From an uncultured Agromyces sp. (GTDB lineage: Bacteria; Actinomycetota; Actinomycetes; Actinomycetales; Microbacteriaceae): a stretch of DNA of 64,000 bases. Every line of letters starts with the position of its first letter. Position 1 is the first letter of the stretch. The notes below the pieces were generated by a model. The model was not told the origin of the DNA. It searched no databases and worked only from the letters and a program-made list of their open reading frames with translations. Below, in pieces: positions 6,937 through 16,094 of this stretch. A program made the position numbers and the translations under genes. The stretch is taken from the NCBI GenBank assembly GCA_913053875.1, contig CAJXGN010000004.1, forward strand, positions 124,001 to 188,000, written 5' to 3'.

Positions 6937-9279
6937 TCAGTCCGCGTCCGCGTACGCGATGTGGACCCCGCCGATGGCCCCGTCGAACGCGAAGGGCATC
7001 CGATCGGCATAGGCGCGCGAGACCGCCCCGCCGTAGGCACGGCCGATGTCGAGGCAGTCGTTGGCCGAGAACAGCAGCGCTGCGCTGATCGGCACCACGC
7101 CGGACGCGACCTCCACGCCGTCGACCCGCATCGCAACGCGCAGCGGACCACCCGGCTCGGGCTCGACGTAGTCCGTCTCGATCTCGATCGTGTGCGCCCC
7201 CGCAGCGAGCGGCGTGGGTGCCACGATCGTCGTCCGCTGCACGAGGAAGAGGTTGTACTCGTACGTGAGCATCCCGTCGACGGCGAAGCAGGTGAGGCCG
7301 CCGCCGGCGCCGCCGAGCTTGTAGAGCACCCCGTTCGCCCGCTCGCCGACGTCGACCGAGATCGTGACGGTGTTCGGCCGGTTGCCCAGGGCCGGCGCGC
7401 AGAACTCCGGCACGCGCACCGTGTCGCCGTCCATCTCCCACTCCGTGTAGGGCGGCGCGATCCGCTGCTCGGGGTGCACGGCGACGACCCATAGGCCACC
7501 GCCGACGGGCAGCACCTTGTTCTTGGCCGCCTCCATCGCGAAGAGCTCACGGAGCTCACGGAGCTTCTCCGGATGCTCCGCGGCGAGGTCGTGCGCCTGG
7601 CTCCAGTCCTCATCGAGGTGGTACAGCTCCCACGCGTCCTGGTCGGGAGTCCAGGTGTGGATGCCGGGTGGCGCCCCGGGCACCCACGGCAGGCGCGGTC
7701 CGATGGCGGAGGCGATCCAGCCGTCCGAGTAGATGGAGCGACTGCCCATGATCTCGAAGTACTGGGTGCGGTGGCGACCCGGTGCGCCGCGATCGTCGAT
7801 CGCGTAGGCGAAGCTCGTGCCGTCGATCGGATCCTGCGGGATGCCGTTCACGACCTCCGGGTGCGAGATGCCGAGGATCTCGTAGATCGTCGGCGCCAGG
7901 TCGATCACGTGGTGGAACTGCGTCCGCGGCTCCGGGTCCGGCTGGATCCGGCCCGGCCACTGGATCAGCATGGGGTTCCGCGTCCCGCCGAGGTGCGAGG
8001 CGAGCAGCTTCATGCCCTGGTACGGCGACGACCCCGCCCACGCCCACGCGGCGTGGTACTGGTTGTCCGTCGCGGGCGACCCCAGCACGTCCAGGCCCCC
8101 GAGCTCGTCGAGCGCGGCGATGTGCTGGTCGACCGTGGTGGGGATCTGGTTCTGTGCGAGCAGCTCGCTGATGGTGCCGTTCTGCCCCTCGCCCGACGAT
8201 CCGTTGTCACCCCAGATGTAGACGACGATGGTGTCGTCCGTGTAGCCCAGACGGTCCAGTTCGTCGAGGAGCCGTCCGGCCTGCACGTCGGCGTGCTCGC
8301 CGAAGCCGGCGGCGACCTCCATGAGCCGGCGCTGGAACGGCTTCTGGTGGTCGGGGATGTCGTCCCAGGCCGCGAGCGACTCGGGGCGCGGCGTCAACTC
8401 TGCGTCCTCCGGCACCCATCCGGCGGCCTTCGCACCGGTGAGCGAGCGCTCCCGATAGGCGTCCCACCCGTCGTCGAACTTCCCGACGTACTTGTCGGCC
8501 CACTCCTTCATGATGTGGTGCGGGCCGTGGAGACATCCGGTCGCCCAGTACATGAAGAAGGGCTTGTCGGGCGAGAGGGCCTTGTGGTCGCGCAACCAGC
8601 CGATCGCGTCGTCGGCGATGTCCTCGCTGAGGTGGTAGCCCTCCTTCGGCGTCTTCGGCGGGAGCACCGAGGTCGTGTTGCGCACCAGATTCGGCTCGTA
8701 CTGGGACGCCTCGCCGGCGAGGAACCCGTAGAAGTACTCGAACCCGACGCCCGTCGGCCAACTGTCGAACGGGCCGGCCTTGGTCGTCTCCTCGGCAGGC
8801 GTGTTGTGCCACTTGCCCCACGCGGCGGTGGAGTAGCCGTAGTTGCGGAGCACCTCGGCCATGGTCGCACTGCTCTTCGGAATGTGGCCCGAGTACCCGT
8901 CCCAGTCGTTCGCCAGCTCCGCGATCTGCCCGTTGCCGACGCGATGGTGGTTGCGCCCGGTGAGCAACGAGGCTCGGGTCGGCGAGCACATCGCCGTCGT
9001 GTGGAATCGGTTGAACCCGATGCCGTTCGCCCGCACCCGATCGAGCGTCTCGGTGGTGATCTCGCCACCGAACGTCGTCGGGAGGGCCGGTCCGGCGTCG
9101 TCGATCAGGATGACGAGCACGTTCGGCGCGCCCTCCGGCAGGTGTCGAACCGGCGGATTCGGCGCGTACGTCGACTCCTGCATGGTGCGGCCGGCGATGC
9201 TCCCGGACTGCTTCGGGGGGAACGGGAGCATGCGTGCGGGCGGCAGCGGTTCGCCGATCACGGATGAGGTCCGGCTCAT
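6937..9279 (-). CDS. Arylsulfatase family enzyme
   Basis: A 780-residue type I sulfatase. The metal-binding N-terminal strand PNVLVILIDDAG (residues 52-63) and the sulfatase signature MCSPTRASLLTGR are present. The cysteine at residue 98 would be converted to formylglycine, which is essential for activity. Further family features are GKWHNTPAEE and the metal-site DNGSSGEGQNG. A C-terminal extension of about 200 residues resembles a beta-rich module. There is no signal peptide, so a cytoplasmic enzyme is likely. No formylglycine-generating enzyme is seen in the window. I chose the ATG at 9279, preceded by a weak AAAGG; GTG at 9306 is an alternative. It is the first gene of the operon with gadB. 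Confidence 0.9.
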   Translation of the reverse strand: MSRTSSVIGEPLPPARMLPFPPKQSGSIAGRTMQESTYAPNPPVRHLPEGAPNVLVILIDDAGPALPTTFGGEITTETLDRVRANGIGFNRFHTTAMCSPTRASLLTGRNHHRVGNGQIAELANDWDGYSGHIPKSSATMAEVLRNYGYSTAAWGKWHNTPAEETTKAGPFDSWPTGVGFEYFYGFLAGEASQYEPNLVRNTTSVLPPKTPKEGYHLSEDIADDAIGWLRDHKALSPDKPFFMYWATGCLHGPHHIMKEWADKYVGKFDDGWDAYRERSLTGAKAAGWVPEDAELTPRPESLAAWDDIPDHQKPFQRRLMEVAAGFGEHADVQAGRLLDELDRLGYTDDTIVVYIWGDNGSSGEGQNGTISELLAQNQIPTTVDQHIAALDELGGLDVLGSPATDNQYHAAWAWAGSSPYQGMKLLASHLGGTRNPMLIQWPGRIQPDPEPRTQFHHVIDLAPTIYEILGISHPEVVNGIPQDPIDGTSFAYAIDDRGAPGRHRTQYFEIMGSRSIYSDGWIASAIGPRLPWVPGAPPGIHTWTPDQDAWELYHLDEDWSQAHDLAAEHPEKLRELRELFAMEAAKNKVLPVGGGLWVVAVHPEQRIAPPYTEWEMDGDTVRVPEFCAPALGNRPNTVTISVDVGERANGVLYKLGGAGGGLTCFAVDGMLTYEYNLFLVQRTTIVAPTPLAAGAHTIEIETDYVEPEPGGPLRVAMRVDGVEVASGVVPISAALLFSANDCLDIGRAYGGAVSRAYADRMPFAFDGAIGGVHIAYADAD

Positions 9280-9424
9280 GTCGTTCTCGACCTTTCGATC
9301 GGGCACGGGCGAGACCGCTGACGCGCGCTCCCCGTGCGACGCTCAGACTGGACGCTATCCTCCCTGTCCGCGCTCGCGCAATAGCTCCCGCGCTTGCGTC
9401 CGCGACCGCACGGGCCCGGACGCA

Positions 9425-9462
9425 CGGATGCCGCGGGCAGCACTCGCCGCCCGCGGCATCCG
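9425..9462 (-). terminator. Terminator after proX
   Basis: A perfect 14-bp stem (9425-9438 with 9449-9462) and a 10-base loop, 47 bases past the proX stop. The two arms consist of an inverted pair of the GGATGCC heptamer that recurs throughout the window. Confidence 0.8.
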
Positions 9463-9509
9463 ATCAGGTGGTCCCGGGGCGCTCACGCGCCGTCCGGGTC
9501 AGCCGAGGC

Positions 9510-10409
9510 TCACTGGGTGAGCGAGTCGACCCACTCCTGGTTGTCGGCGATCCACTCGGCCACGATGGGCTGGTAGTCGTCGGTGTCGTTCTCGTTGAAC
9601 ATGACGTTCTCGAGGGAGTACAGCAGCTCGCTGTCCATCGAGAAGTTCGACAGCCACTCCGCGACCTCGGGGAACTCGTCCTCGAAGTCCGCCTTCGCGT
9701 AGGTGTGGATGCCCTCGGCGGTGCCGAGCGTGCCCTCGGGGTCCTCGAGGTCCTTGATCGGGAACGCGTCGTAGGCCCAGTGGGGACGCCAGAGGGTCAC
9801 GGCGACGTTCTCGCCCGCGTCGGTGGCCGCGGTCAGCTCGGCGAGCATGGCCGGGGTCGACGAGGTGAGGAACTCCATGTCCTCGAGGCCGTAGGTCGGG
9901 ATGACCGAGTCCTCGGTGGCCGCGGTGAGGCCCGCGCCCGGCTCGATGCCGACGATGCGGTTGCCGAACGCGTCGGCGTTCTCCGCGAGCTCGGCGAGCG
10001 AGTCGATCGGGGCGTCCTCGTTCACCGCGATGGTGAGGGCCGCCTCCTCGTTCCAGGCGCCGAGGTCGACGATGTCGTCGCCGTACTCCTCGATGTACGA
10101 GGCGTGCGTCTGCGGCAGCCAGACGTCGAAGGTGGCGTCGTAGTCGCCGGTCGAGATGCCCGAGAAGACCGGGGCGACGTCGGCGTACTCGAGGGTGACG
10201 TCGTAGCCCTGCTCGGTGAGGATCGCGTTCCAGAGCTCGCTGGCCGCGATGCCCTCGTCCCAGCCGTTGAAGACGGCGATGGTGATCTCCTGCGAAGCGG
10301 CGTCGGTGTCGCCGCTGTCGGCGGTGTCGCCGTCCGAGGCGCAGCCGGCGAGCACGAGGCTCGCGGCGGCACCGAGGGCGAGTGCGCCGGTGAGGTGTCG
10401 CTTGTTCAT
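9510..10409 (-). CDS. proX: Glycine betaine/proline ABC transporter, binding lipoprotein
   Basis: A 299-residue lipoprotein: signal MNKRHLTGALALGAAASLVLAGC with the lipobox LAGC (Cys23), then an OpuAC-type substrate-binding domain. The segment VFNGWDEGIAASELWNAIL, and tryptophans in DVWLPQ, LWRPHWAYDAF and EWVDSL, fit the aromatic cage that binds quaternary amines. It is the last gene of the proVWX operon. GGAGG at 10421-10425 sets the ATG. The proW-proX gap holds two hairpins that may favour excess binding protein. Confidence 0.92.
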   Translation of the reverse strand: MNKRHLTGALALGAAASLVLAGCASDGDTADSGDTDAASQEITIAVFNGWDEGIAASELWNAILTEQGYDVTLEYADVAPVFSGISTGDYDATFDVWLPQTHASYIEEYGDDIVDLGAWNEEAALTIAVNEDAPIDSLAELAENADAFGNRIVGIEPGAGLTAATEDSVIPTYGLEDMEFLTSSTPAMLAELTAATDAGENVAVTLWRPHWAYDAFPIKDLEDPEGTLGTAEGIHTYAKADFEDEFPEVAEWLSNFSMDSELLYSLENVMFNENDTDDYQPIVAEWIADNQEWVDSLTQ

Positions 10410-10423
10410 GGTGTTCCTTTCCT

Positions 10424-10473
10424 CCCGCGTGCTGTGTCGCGGGTGTTGGGGATCCGCACGGGTGTGCGCGGAT
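10424..10473 (-). promoter_or_regulatory. Paired hairpins between proW and proX
   Basis: Stem 10424-10429/10438-10443 (6 bp, 8-base loop) and stem 10452-10457/10468-10473 (6 bp) occupy the 76-base gap. Such intercistronic structures commonly set differential mRNA stability between permease and binding-protein cistrons; that role is inferred. Confidence 0.45.
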
Positions 10474-10485
10474 GTCTGTGGGTGG

Positions 10486-11388
10486 TCAGGCAGCGGCGGG
10501 CGCCGGCTCTGAGGCCGGCGACGCTTCGGAGGCATCCGCCTTCGGCTTCTTCGCGCGCTTGCGCAGCCCGCCGCCGAACGCGCCCGTGATGCGGTCGAGG
10601 ATGACCGCGAGGATCACGACCGACAGGCCGGCCTCGAAGCCGAGCGCGACGTCGATGCGGTTCAGGCTCGCCACGACGTCGCCGCCGAGGCCGCCCGCAC
10701 CGACCATGCCCGCGATGACGACCATCGAGAGCGAGAGCATGATGACCTGGTTGACGCCCGCCATGATCGACGGCATCGCGAGGGGCAGCTGGATCTGGCG
10801 CAGGATGCGACCGGGCGAGGAGCCGAACGCCTGACCGGCCTCGACCACCTCCTTGTCCACGCCGCGGATGCCGAGCTCGGTGAGCCGGACGCCTGGGGCC
10901 ATCGCGAACACGATGGTCGCGACGATGCCGGGCACGACGCCGACGCGGAACAGGATGAGCGCGGGGATCAGGTAGACGAACGCGGGCATCGTCTGCATGA
11001 AGTCGAGGATCGGCTTGATGATCTTCGACGCCAGGTCGCTGCGCGCGGCGAGGATGCCGACCGGGATCGCGATCACGACCGCGATGGTCGACGCGACGAG
11101 CACGAGCGCCAGGGTGTCCATGGCGTTCTCCCACTGGTCGACCCCGACGATCACGAGGAGGCCCAGGGCCGAGCCGACCGCGAGCTTCCAGCCGCGGGCC
11201 CACCAGGCGAGAGCTGCGATGAGCACGATGATCAGCCAGAACGGCGGGGTGGAGAGCACCCAGTCGACGCCGTCGTAGAAGCCGAGGAAGATCGCGCGGA
11301 CGACCGCGAAGAAGCCGTCGAGCACCTCGGTCAGGACGTCGATGAAGTCCTCGACCCACTGGCCGAGGGGGAGGCGGAACTCGTTCAT
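10486..11388 (-). CDS. proW: Glycine betaine/proline ABC transporter permease
   Basis: A 300-residue permease of the ProW/OpuAB type, with a tryptophan-rich N-terminal segment and about six or seven membrane helices. The cytoplasmic coupling loop is visible as VVEAGQAFGSSPGRILRQIQ followed by LPLAMPSIMAG, the EAA motif that contacts ProV. The C-terminus is basic and Ala/Pro-rich. Its ATG overlaps the proV stop by 4 bases (ATGA), so the two are translationally coupled. Confidence 0.93.
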   Translation of the reverse strand: MNEFRLPLGQWVEDFIDVLTEVLDGFFAVVRAIFLGFYDGVDWVLSTPPFWLIIVLIAALAWWARGWKLAVGSALGLLVIVGVDQWENAMDTLALVLVASTIAVVIAIPVGILAARSDLASKIIKPILDFMQTMPAFVYLIPALILFRVGVVPGIVATIVFAMAPGVRLTELGIRGVDKEVVEAGQAFGSSPGRILRQIQLPLAMPSIMAGVNQVIMLSLSMVVIAGMVGAGGLGGDVVASLNRIDVALGFEAGLSVVILAVILDRITGAFGGGLRKRAKKPKADASEASPASEPAPAAA

Positions 11389-12767
11389 GCGGGGCTCCTC
11401 TCGCTCGAGGCGTCCGCTTCGCCGATGGGCTCGGCGTCGGATGCCTCGGGCTCCCCGTCGGCGGTCGCGTGCAGCGTCTCGGTGAACACGTCGATCGGGA
11501 TCGTCGTGTGCGGCAGCTCGATCACGGGCTGGCCGCCGGTGTCGGTCGAGACGTTCCCGAGTGCGGCGAGCAGGGTGACGCGCGGGACGACGCCGACGAG
11601 TCGCTGCTGGTCGTCGACGACCGCGAGCGGCAGGTCGGACTCGACCGACGTGCCGAGCATGTCGGAGAGCAGCTCGTCGGGCTGCACCACCGGGTAGTCG
11701 TCGCCGATGGCCGACTCGAGGCTGTGGTCGCCGTCGCGGACGAGCTTCAGCACGTCGCGGTCGCGCACGATGCCGAGCAGGCGCCGGCCGCCGCCGACGA
11801 CGTACACGACCGACGTCTGCAGGTCGCGCATGATGCGGAGCGCGTGCCGGGGGCCGGCCGACGCGCTCATGACCGCGCGGGCCTGCTCCATGACGTTCGA
11901 CGCCGTGAGCACGCGGGCGCGGTCGACGTCCTGCACGAACTGGGCGACGTAGTCGTCGGCCGGGTCGGTGAGGATCTCCTCGGCGGTGCCGAGCTGCACG
12001 ATGCGTCCGTCGCGCATGACCGCGATGCGGTCGCCCAGGAACATCGCCTCGTTGAGGTCGTGCGTGATGAACACGATGGTCTTCCCGAGCTCCTGCTGCA
12101 GCTCGATGAGCTGCTCCTGCATCTCGCGGCGGATGAGCGGGTCGAGCGCGGAGAACGCCTCGTCCATCAGGAGGATGTCGGTGTCCGCGGCGAGCGCGCG
12201 GGCGAGCCCCACACGCTGCTTCATGCCGCCGGAGAGCTCGCCGGGGAGCTTGTCCTCCCAGCCGCCGAGTCCGACGCGCTCGAGCACGGCACGAGCGCGC
12301 TCGGTGCGCTCGGCGAGCGAGACGCCCTGCACCTCGAGCGCGTAGGCGGCGTTGTCGAGCACGGTGCGGTGGGGCAGCAGCGCGAAGTGCTGGAACACCA
12401 TCGAGACACGGCGGCGGCGCACGTCGCGCAGGCGCTTCGGCGAGATGCCGCTGATGCGCTCCCCCGCCACGGTGATGCTGCCGCTGGTCGGCTCCAGCAG
12501 GCCGTTGAGGGTGCGGATGAGGGTCGACTTGCCGGAGCCCGAGAGGCCCATGACGACGAAGATCTCGCCGCGGCGCACGTCGAAGTCGGCGTCGATGACC
12601 GCGGCGGTGCCGAGCCCGGCGAGCTCGTCGCGGGTGGCGCCGTCGCGCAGGCGCTGCACGGCCTCACCGGCGCGGCGGCCGAAGAACTTGTAGAGGTTGC
12701 GCACCTCGAGGGCCGGCGACTCGCTCGCGTGCGTCTCGGGCACGGCCGGTGCGGTGGATTGCGTCAC
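11385..12767 (-). CDS. proV: Glycine betaine/proline ABC transporter ATP-binding protein
   Basis: A 460-residue ATPase energising osmoprotectant uptake. Walker A is GLSGSGKST, the ABC signature is LSGGMKQRV, and Walker B is ILLMDEAFSALDP. The C-terminal 130 residues form two CBS repeats (ending near GNVSTDTGG), the ionic-strength or nucleotide sensor of this family. A GTG start at 12767 is chosen because GGAGAC lies nine bases upstream; longer in-frame readings extend into non-coding leader. It is the first gene of proVWX, an operon normally induced by osmotic stress. Confidence 0.93.
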   Translation of the reverse strand: MTQSTAPAVPETHASESPALEVRNLYKFFGRRAGEAVQRLRDGATRDELAGLGTAAVIDADFDVRRGEIFVVMGLSGSGKSTLIRTLNGLLEPTSGSITVAGERISGISPKRLRDVRRRRVSMVFQHFALLPHRTVLDNAAYALEVQGVSLAERTERARAVLERVGLGGWEDKLPGELSGGMKQRVGLARALAADTDILLMDEAFSALDPLIRREMQEQLIELQQELGKTIVFITHDLNEAMFLGDRIAVMRDGRIVQLGTAEEILTDPADDYVAQFVQDVDRARVLTASNVMEQARAVMSASAGPRHALRIMRDLQTSVVYVVGGGRRLLGIVRDRDVLKLVRDGDHSLESAIGDDYPVVQPDELLSDMLGTSVESDLPLAVVDDQQRLVGVVPRVTLLAALGNVSTDTGGQPVIELPHTTIPIDVFTETLHATADGEPEASDAEPIGEADASSERSPA

Positions 12768-13136
12768 GTATGCGTCTCCGTGCGCACCCCCGCGGCCGGT
12801 GGAACTCCTCGGCTCGAGGGCACGCGTCATTGCTTGCGCCCGGGTCGACGGCGTGCGCGACGGCGACTCGAGCGAATGGAACGCAGACCTGTGCTCCGGG
12901 AAGACTCGCGAATCTGACGACGTCGCGTACCGCGACCATCTGGGGCGCGGAACGCTTCTCGACCGTACGTTCCCGCCGTCATTCACGGCGGGCCCGCGGG
13001 CTGGGCGGTTGGCCGGGGTGGGCCTCATCTACCCTAGCCATCCTCAGCCGCAGGGCAAGTCGGATCGCCCGTGAAACCGGGCGTCCGTCGGCGCCGACGG
13101 GCGCCCGACGCCCGCCACGATGCCGATCATGGAACG
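12768..13136 (-). promoter_or_regulatory. Long leader and candidate promoter of proVWX
   Basis: This 369-base gap between the zur stop and proV has no credible gene. On the minus strand TTGCCC (13058-13053), a 16-base spacer and TAGGGT (13036-13031) make a candidate promoter, which would give a leader of about 255 bases. Within it is an 8-bp hairpin 12972-12979/12985-12992. A 16-bp GC palindrome lies at 13085-13100, next to the end of zur. I do not recognise a known riboswitch. Confidence 0.4.
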
Positions 13137-13553
13137 TTACCCTTTCGTTACCGCCTCGTCGTCGGAAGCACGTCGAGCGCACTCCTCGCACAGCCCGAAG
13201 ACGTCGACCACGTGCGCCGCCTCGGTGAAGCCGTGCTGCGCGGCGACCTCCTTCGCCCATTCCTCGACCTCGTCGGCGGCGATCTCGACCGTGCGCCCGC
13301 ACGACCGGCAGATGAGGTGGTGGTGGTGGCCCGTCGTCGTGCACGCGCGGTAGAGCGCCTCGCCCTCGGGCGACTGCAGCGAGTCCGCGTCGCCGGTCGT
13401 GGCGAGATCGGCGAGTGCGCGATACACCGTGGCGAGGCCGATCGGGGATCCGCTGTCGTGCAGGCTCGCGTGCAGGGCCTGCGCGCTGATGAACCCGTCG
13501 GTGCGGTCGAGGGCTTCGCGCACCGCCTCCCGCTGCCAGGTCTGCCGCTTCAT
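13137..13553 (-). CDS. zur: Fur family metalloregulator, probably Zur
   Basis: A 138-residue Fur-family repressor. The N-terminal winged helix includes SAQALHASLHDSGSPIGLAT and VYRALADLA. The C-terminal half carries the histidine cluster TTGHHHHLICRSCG and a second CEEC pair, together giving the two CxxC structural zinc site. It is the last gene of a metal-uptake operon and overlaps the preceding permease by 4 bases (ATGA). A Zur-type operator lies upstream of the operon, so autoregulation in response to zinc is the simplest reading. A Fur or Mur role cannot be excluded from sequence. Confidence 0.85.
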   Translation of the reverse strand: MKRQTWQREAVREALDRTDGFISAQALHASLHDSGSPIGLATVYRALADLATTGDADSLQSPEGEALYRACTTTGHHHHLICRSCGRTVEIAADEVEEWAKEVAAQHGFTEAAHVVDVFGLCEECARRASDDEAVTKG

Positions 13554-14392
13554 CGGGCGATCGCCTCCTCCGCGGTCTCGACGGGCACGTGCAGCGAGCG
13601 CGGGTGCACGCGTCGCACGCCTCGGGCGGCGAGGGCGAGCAGGAAGAACCCGCAGGCGACCAGGGCGATCGCCGGCCCGGCGGCGACGCCGAACTCGCGT
13701 GAGATCACGAGGCCCGCGACTCCGGATGCGGCGCCGATGAGCGGCGCGACGAGCACGATCCAGCCCACCGTCGGCATCAGCAGGCGCGCGGCGGCGGCGG
13801 GCGCCGCGATCAGCGCGATCGCGAGGATCGCCCCGACCGCGGGCAGCGACGACACCACCGCGGCGGCGACGAGGGCGAGGGCGAGGGTCTCCATTGGCCA
13901 TCCACGGTACCCGGCGCTCCGGTATCCCTGCGGATCGAACGTCGAGAAGAGCAGTTCCTTGCCGAACGCGGCGAACGCGGCGACGACCACCAGGAGCACG
14001 CCGCCGGAGACGAGCAGGTCCGCCTCTGTGACGGTGAGGATCGACCCGATGAGGAACGACTCGGCGCGGATCGGCAGGTCGGGCAGCAGCGCCTGCAGCA
14101 GCGCGCCGAGCGCGAACCCGCCGGTCAGCACGATGCCCGCCGCCACCTGCGCGCCCTGCGAGCGGACCCGCGACACGAGCAGCATGACGCCGACGAGCAC
14201 GACGGATGCCACGGCCGCCCCGATCGGCACCGCGACGCCGAGCGCGGCGGCCGCCACGGCTCCGGGGAAGGTGCCGTGCGTGAGCGCCTGCGCGAAGAAG
14301 ACGCGCTTGCGCAGCACGACGAGCGAGCCGACGAGACCGGAGACCGCGCCGATGACCACGACCGCCACGAGCGCGCGTTCGAAGTAGCTCAT
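13550..14392 (-). CDS. Metal ABC transporter permease (second)
   Basis: A 280-residue permease of the ZnuB/MntB (ABC-3) family with eight or so helices. The family segment [14 protein letters not shown] near residue 40 and the [24 protein letters not shown] stretch are recognisable. It overlaps the first permease by 4 bases at its start and the zur gene by 4 at its end. Two different permeases encoded in tandem suggest a heterodimeric channel, as in SitCD and MntCD systems. Confidence 0.88.
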   Translation of the reverse strand: MSYFERALVAVVVIGAVSGLVGSLVVLRKRVFFAQALTHGTFPGAVAAAALGVAVPIGAAVASVVLVGVMLLVSRVRSQGAQVAAGIVLTGGFALGALLQALLPDLPIRAESFLIGSILTVTEADLLVSGGVLLVVVAAFAAFGKELLFSTFDPQGYRSAGYRGWPMETLALALVAAAVVSSLPAVGAILAIALIAAPAAAARLLMPTVGWIVLVAPLIGAASGVAGLVISREFGVAAGPAIALVACGFFLLALAARGVRRVHPRSLHVPVETAEEAIAR

Positions 14393-15312
14393 GCGACCAC
14401 TCCCCCGGCATCCGCCACGCTGCGCTGCGGCGCACCCGCTCCGGCGCCTCGGATCGCCCGACCGCGCGCCCGGTCGACGAGCAGCCGGCCCACCAGCACG
14501 AGCGCGTACCCGGCGACGAACACCGCGACCACGGTGGAGCCGCCCGGCAGGTCGACGCCTGCGCCGACCGACACGCCGAACCCGATCGAGAGCCCGAGCC
14601 ATGAGGCGAGGGCGGCGAAGGCGGCGGCGATGGGGAAGAGCGCCAGCAGGCTCGTGGTGACCAAGCGGGCGACGGCGCCTGGCACGATGAGCACGGCGAG
14701 CACCAGCAGGCTGCCCACGGTGCTCGAGGCGGCGACCACCACGAGCGCGATCGAGACGTTCAGCACCAGGTCGGTCGCGAGCGGCTTGACCCCGGCGGCC
14801 TCGCTGCCGACCGGGTCGAACGCCCGGAACAGCTGCCGCGACCGGGTGCCCCACGCGAGCGCCAGCGCGAGCGCGCACACCGTGAGCAGCAGCGGGATCG
14901 TCTCCGCATCGATCGTGAGCAGGCGCCCGAACAGCAGCGTCTCGAGCTGGCCGGCGAAGTCGGAGCCACCCGAGACGACGAGCACGCCGATGCTGAACGC
15001 GCCGGTCAGCACGATGGCGATGGCCGAGTCGGATGCCACGCCGGCACGCGAGACGAGAGTCAGCACGACCGCCGCGATGACCGCCGCGACCGTCGCGCCG
15101 ATCACCAGGCCGGGCTCGCCGCCCGCGACGAACCCGATCGCGAGACCGGGGAAGACGGCGTGGGTGAGGCCGTCGCTGATGAACTCGAGCCCGCGCAGGT
15201 TGACGAGCACGCCGATGAGGCCCGCGACGAGGGCGAGTGCGAGCATCGCGACGAGCGCTCTCGACATGAAGGGAAGTGCATATGCCCCGAAGAGCATCTG
15301 GTCGAGGCTCAT
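14389..15312 (-). CDS. Metal ABC transporter permease (first)
   Basis: A 307-residue ABC-3 family permease, with [20 protein letters not shown] near residue 45 and [21 protein letters not shown] in the second half. The C-terminus after residue 285 is basic and probably cytoplasmic. It follows the ATPase by 34 bases and overlaps the second permease by 4 (ATGA). Confidence 0.88.
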   Translation of the reverse strand: MSLDQMLFGAYALPFMSRALVAMLALALVAGLIGVLVNLRGLEFISDGLTHAVFPGLAIGFVAGGEPGLVIGATVAAVIAAVVLTLVSRAGVASDSAIAIVLTGAFSIGVLVVSGGSDFAGQLETLLFGRLLTIDAETIPLLLTVCALALALAWGTRSRQLFRAFDPVGSEAAGVKPLATDLVLNVSIALVVVAASSTVGSLLVLAVLIVPGAVARLVTTSLLALFPIAAAFAALASWLGLSIGFGVSVGAGVDLPGGSTVVAVFVAGYALVLVGRLLVDRARGRAIRGAGAGAPQRSVADAGGVVA

Positions 15313-15346
15313 CGCCCACTCCCCCGCCGCGCACCGCCCGGCGCGG

Positions 15347-16090
15347 TCACTCGCGACCCTCGTGGTCGGGGACGACGAGGGTGTGCTCGTCCACCTCGAC
15401 GCCGACGTCGCCGAAGCACTCCTGCACGATCTCGAGGGTGAGGGTCTCGGCCACGGGGCCGCATGCCAGTTGCGACCTGTTCAGGAAGAGCACGGTGTCG
15501 CAGGTCTCGCGGGCCAGGTCGAGGTCGTGCGTCGAGATGAGCACCGCGATGCCGCGCGCCTTCAGGTCGTGCACGGTCTGCAGCAGGGCGTCGCGATTCG
15601 ACTGGTCGAGGCCGTTGAAGGGCTCGTCGAGGAGCAGCAGGCCGGGCTCCGACGCGAGTGCGCGCGCGAGCAGTCCCCGCTGGCGCTGTCCGCCGGACAG
15701 GTCGCCGAACCGGGTGCCCGCCCGATCGGCCAGGCCGACCGCTTCGAGCGCTGATGCGACGGCGGATCGATCGCGCCCGCCGGGCATCCGCAGCCACCCC
15801 ATCGAGCGATAGCGGCCCTGCATCACGACCTGGCGGAGCGTGATGGGGAACTCGGGGTCGAGCTCGGCGGACTGCGGCAGCGATGCGACGGATGCCGATC
15901 GCTGCATATTCCCCGCGGTGAGCGGCACCAGCCCGAGGATGCCCTTCAGCACGGTCGACTTGCCGGCGCCGTTGGGCCCGATCAGCGCGACCGCCTCGCC
16001 GGGCATCACGTCGATCGTGACGTCCTGCACCACGAGCGTGGCGCCGTACGCGAAGGCGGCCCGTTCGAGGTGCAGGACGGGAGATGTCAT
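15347..16090 (-). CDS. znuC: Metal ABC transporter ATP-binding protein
   Basis: A 247-residue ATPase: Walker [10 protein letters not shown], signature LSGGQRQRG, Walker [13 protein letters not shown] and the H-loop STHDLDLA. Only 4 bases separate it from the znuA-like stop. It powers uptake through the two permeases. Zinc is favoured over manganese by the operator and by the histidine-rich binding protein. Confidence 0.9.
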   Translation of the reverse strand: MTSPVLHLERAAFAYGATLVVQDVTIDVMPGEAVALIGPNGAGKSTVLKGILGLVPLTAGNMQRSASVASLPQSAELDPEFPITLRQVVMQGRYRSMGWLRMPGGRDRSAVASALEAVGLADRAGTRFGDLSGGQRQRGLLARALASEPGLLLLDEPFNGLDQSNRDALLQTVHDLKARGIAVLISTHDLDLARETCDTVLFLNRSQLACGPVAETLTLEIVQECFGDVGVEVDEHTLVVPDHEGRE

Positions 16091-16094
16091 GCGA

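Noticed and set aside
5528..7492. A 654-residue glutamate decarboxylase with N-terminal extension
   Set aside because: The extension is an alternative frame of the sulfatase gene; GGAGGGG supports the start at 6895.
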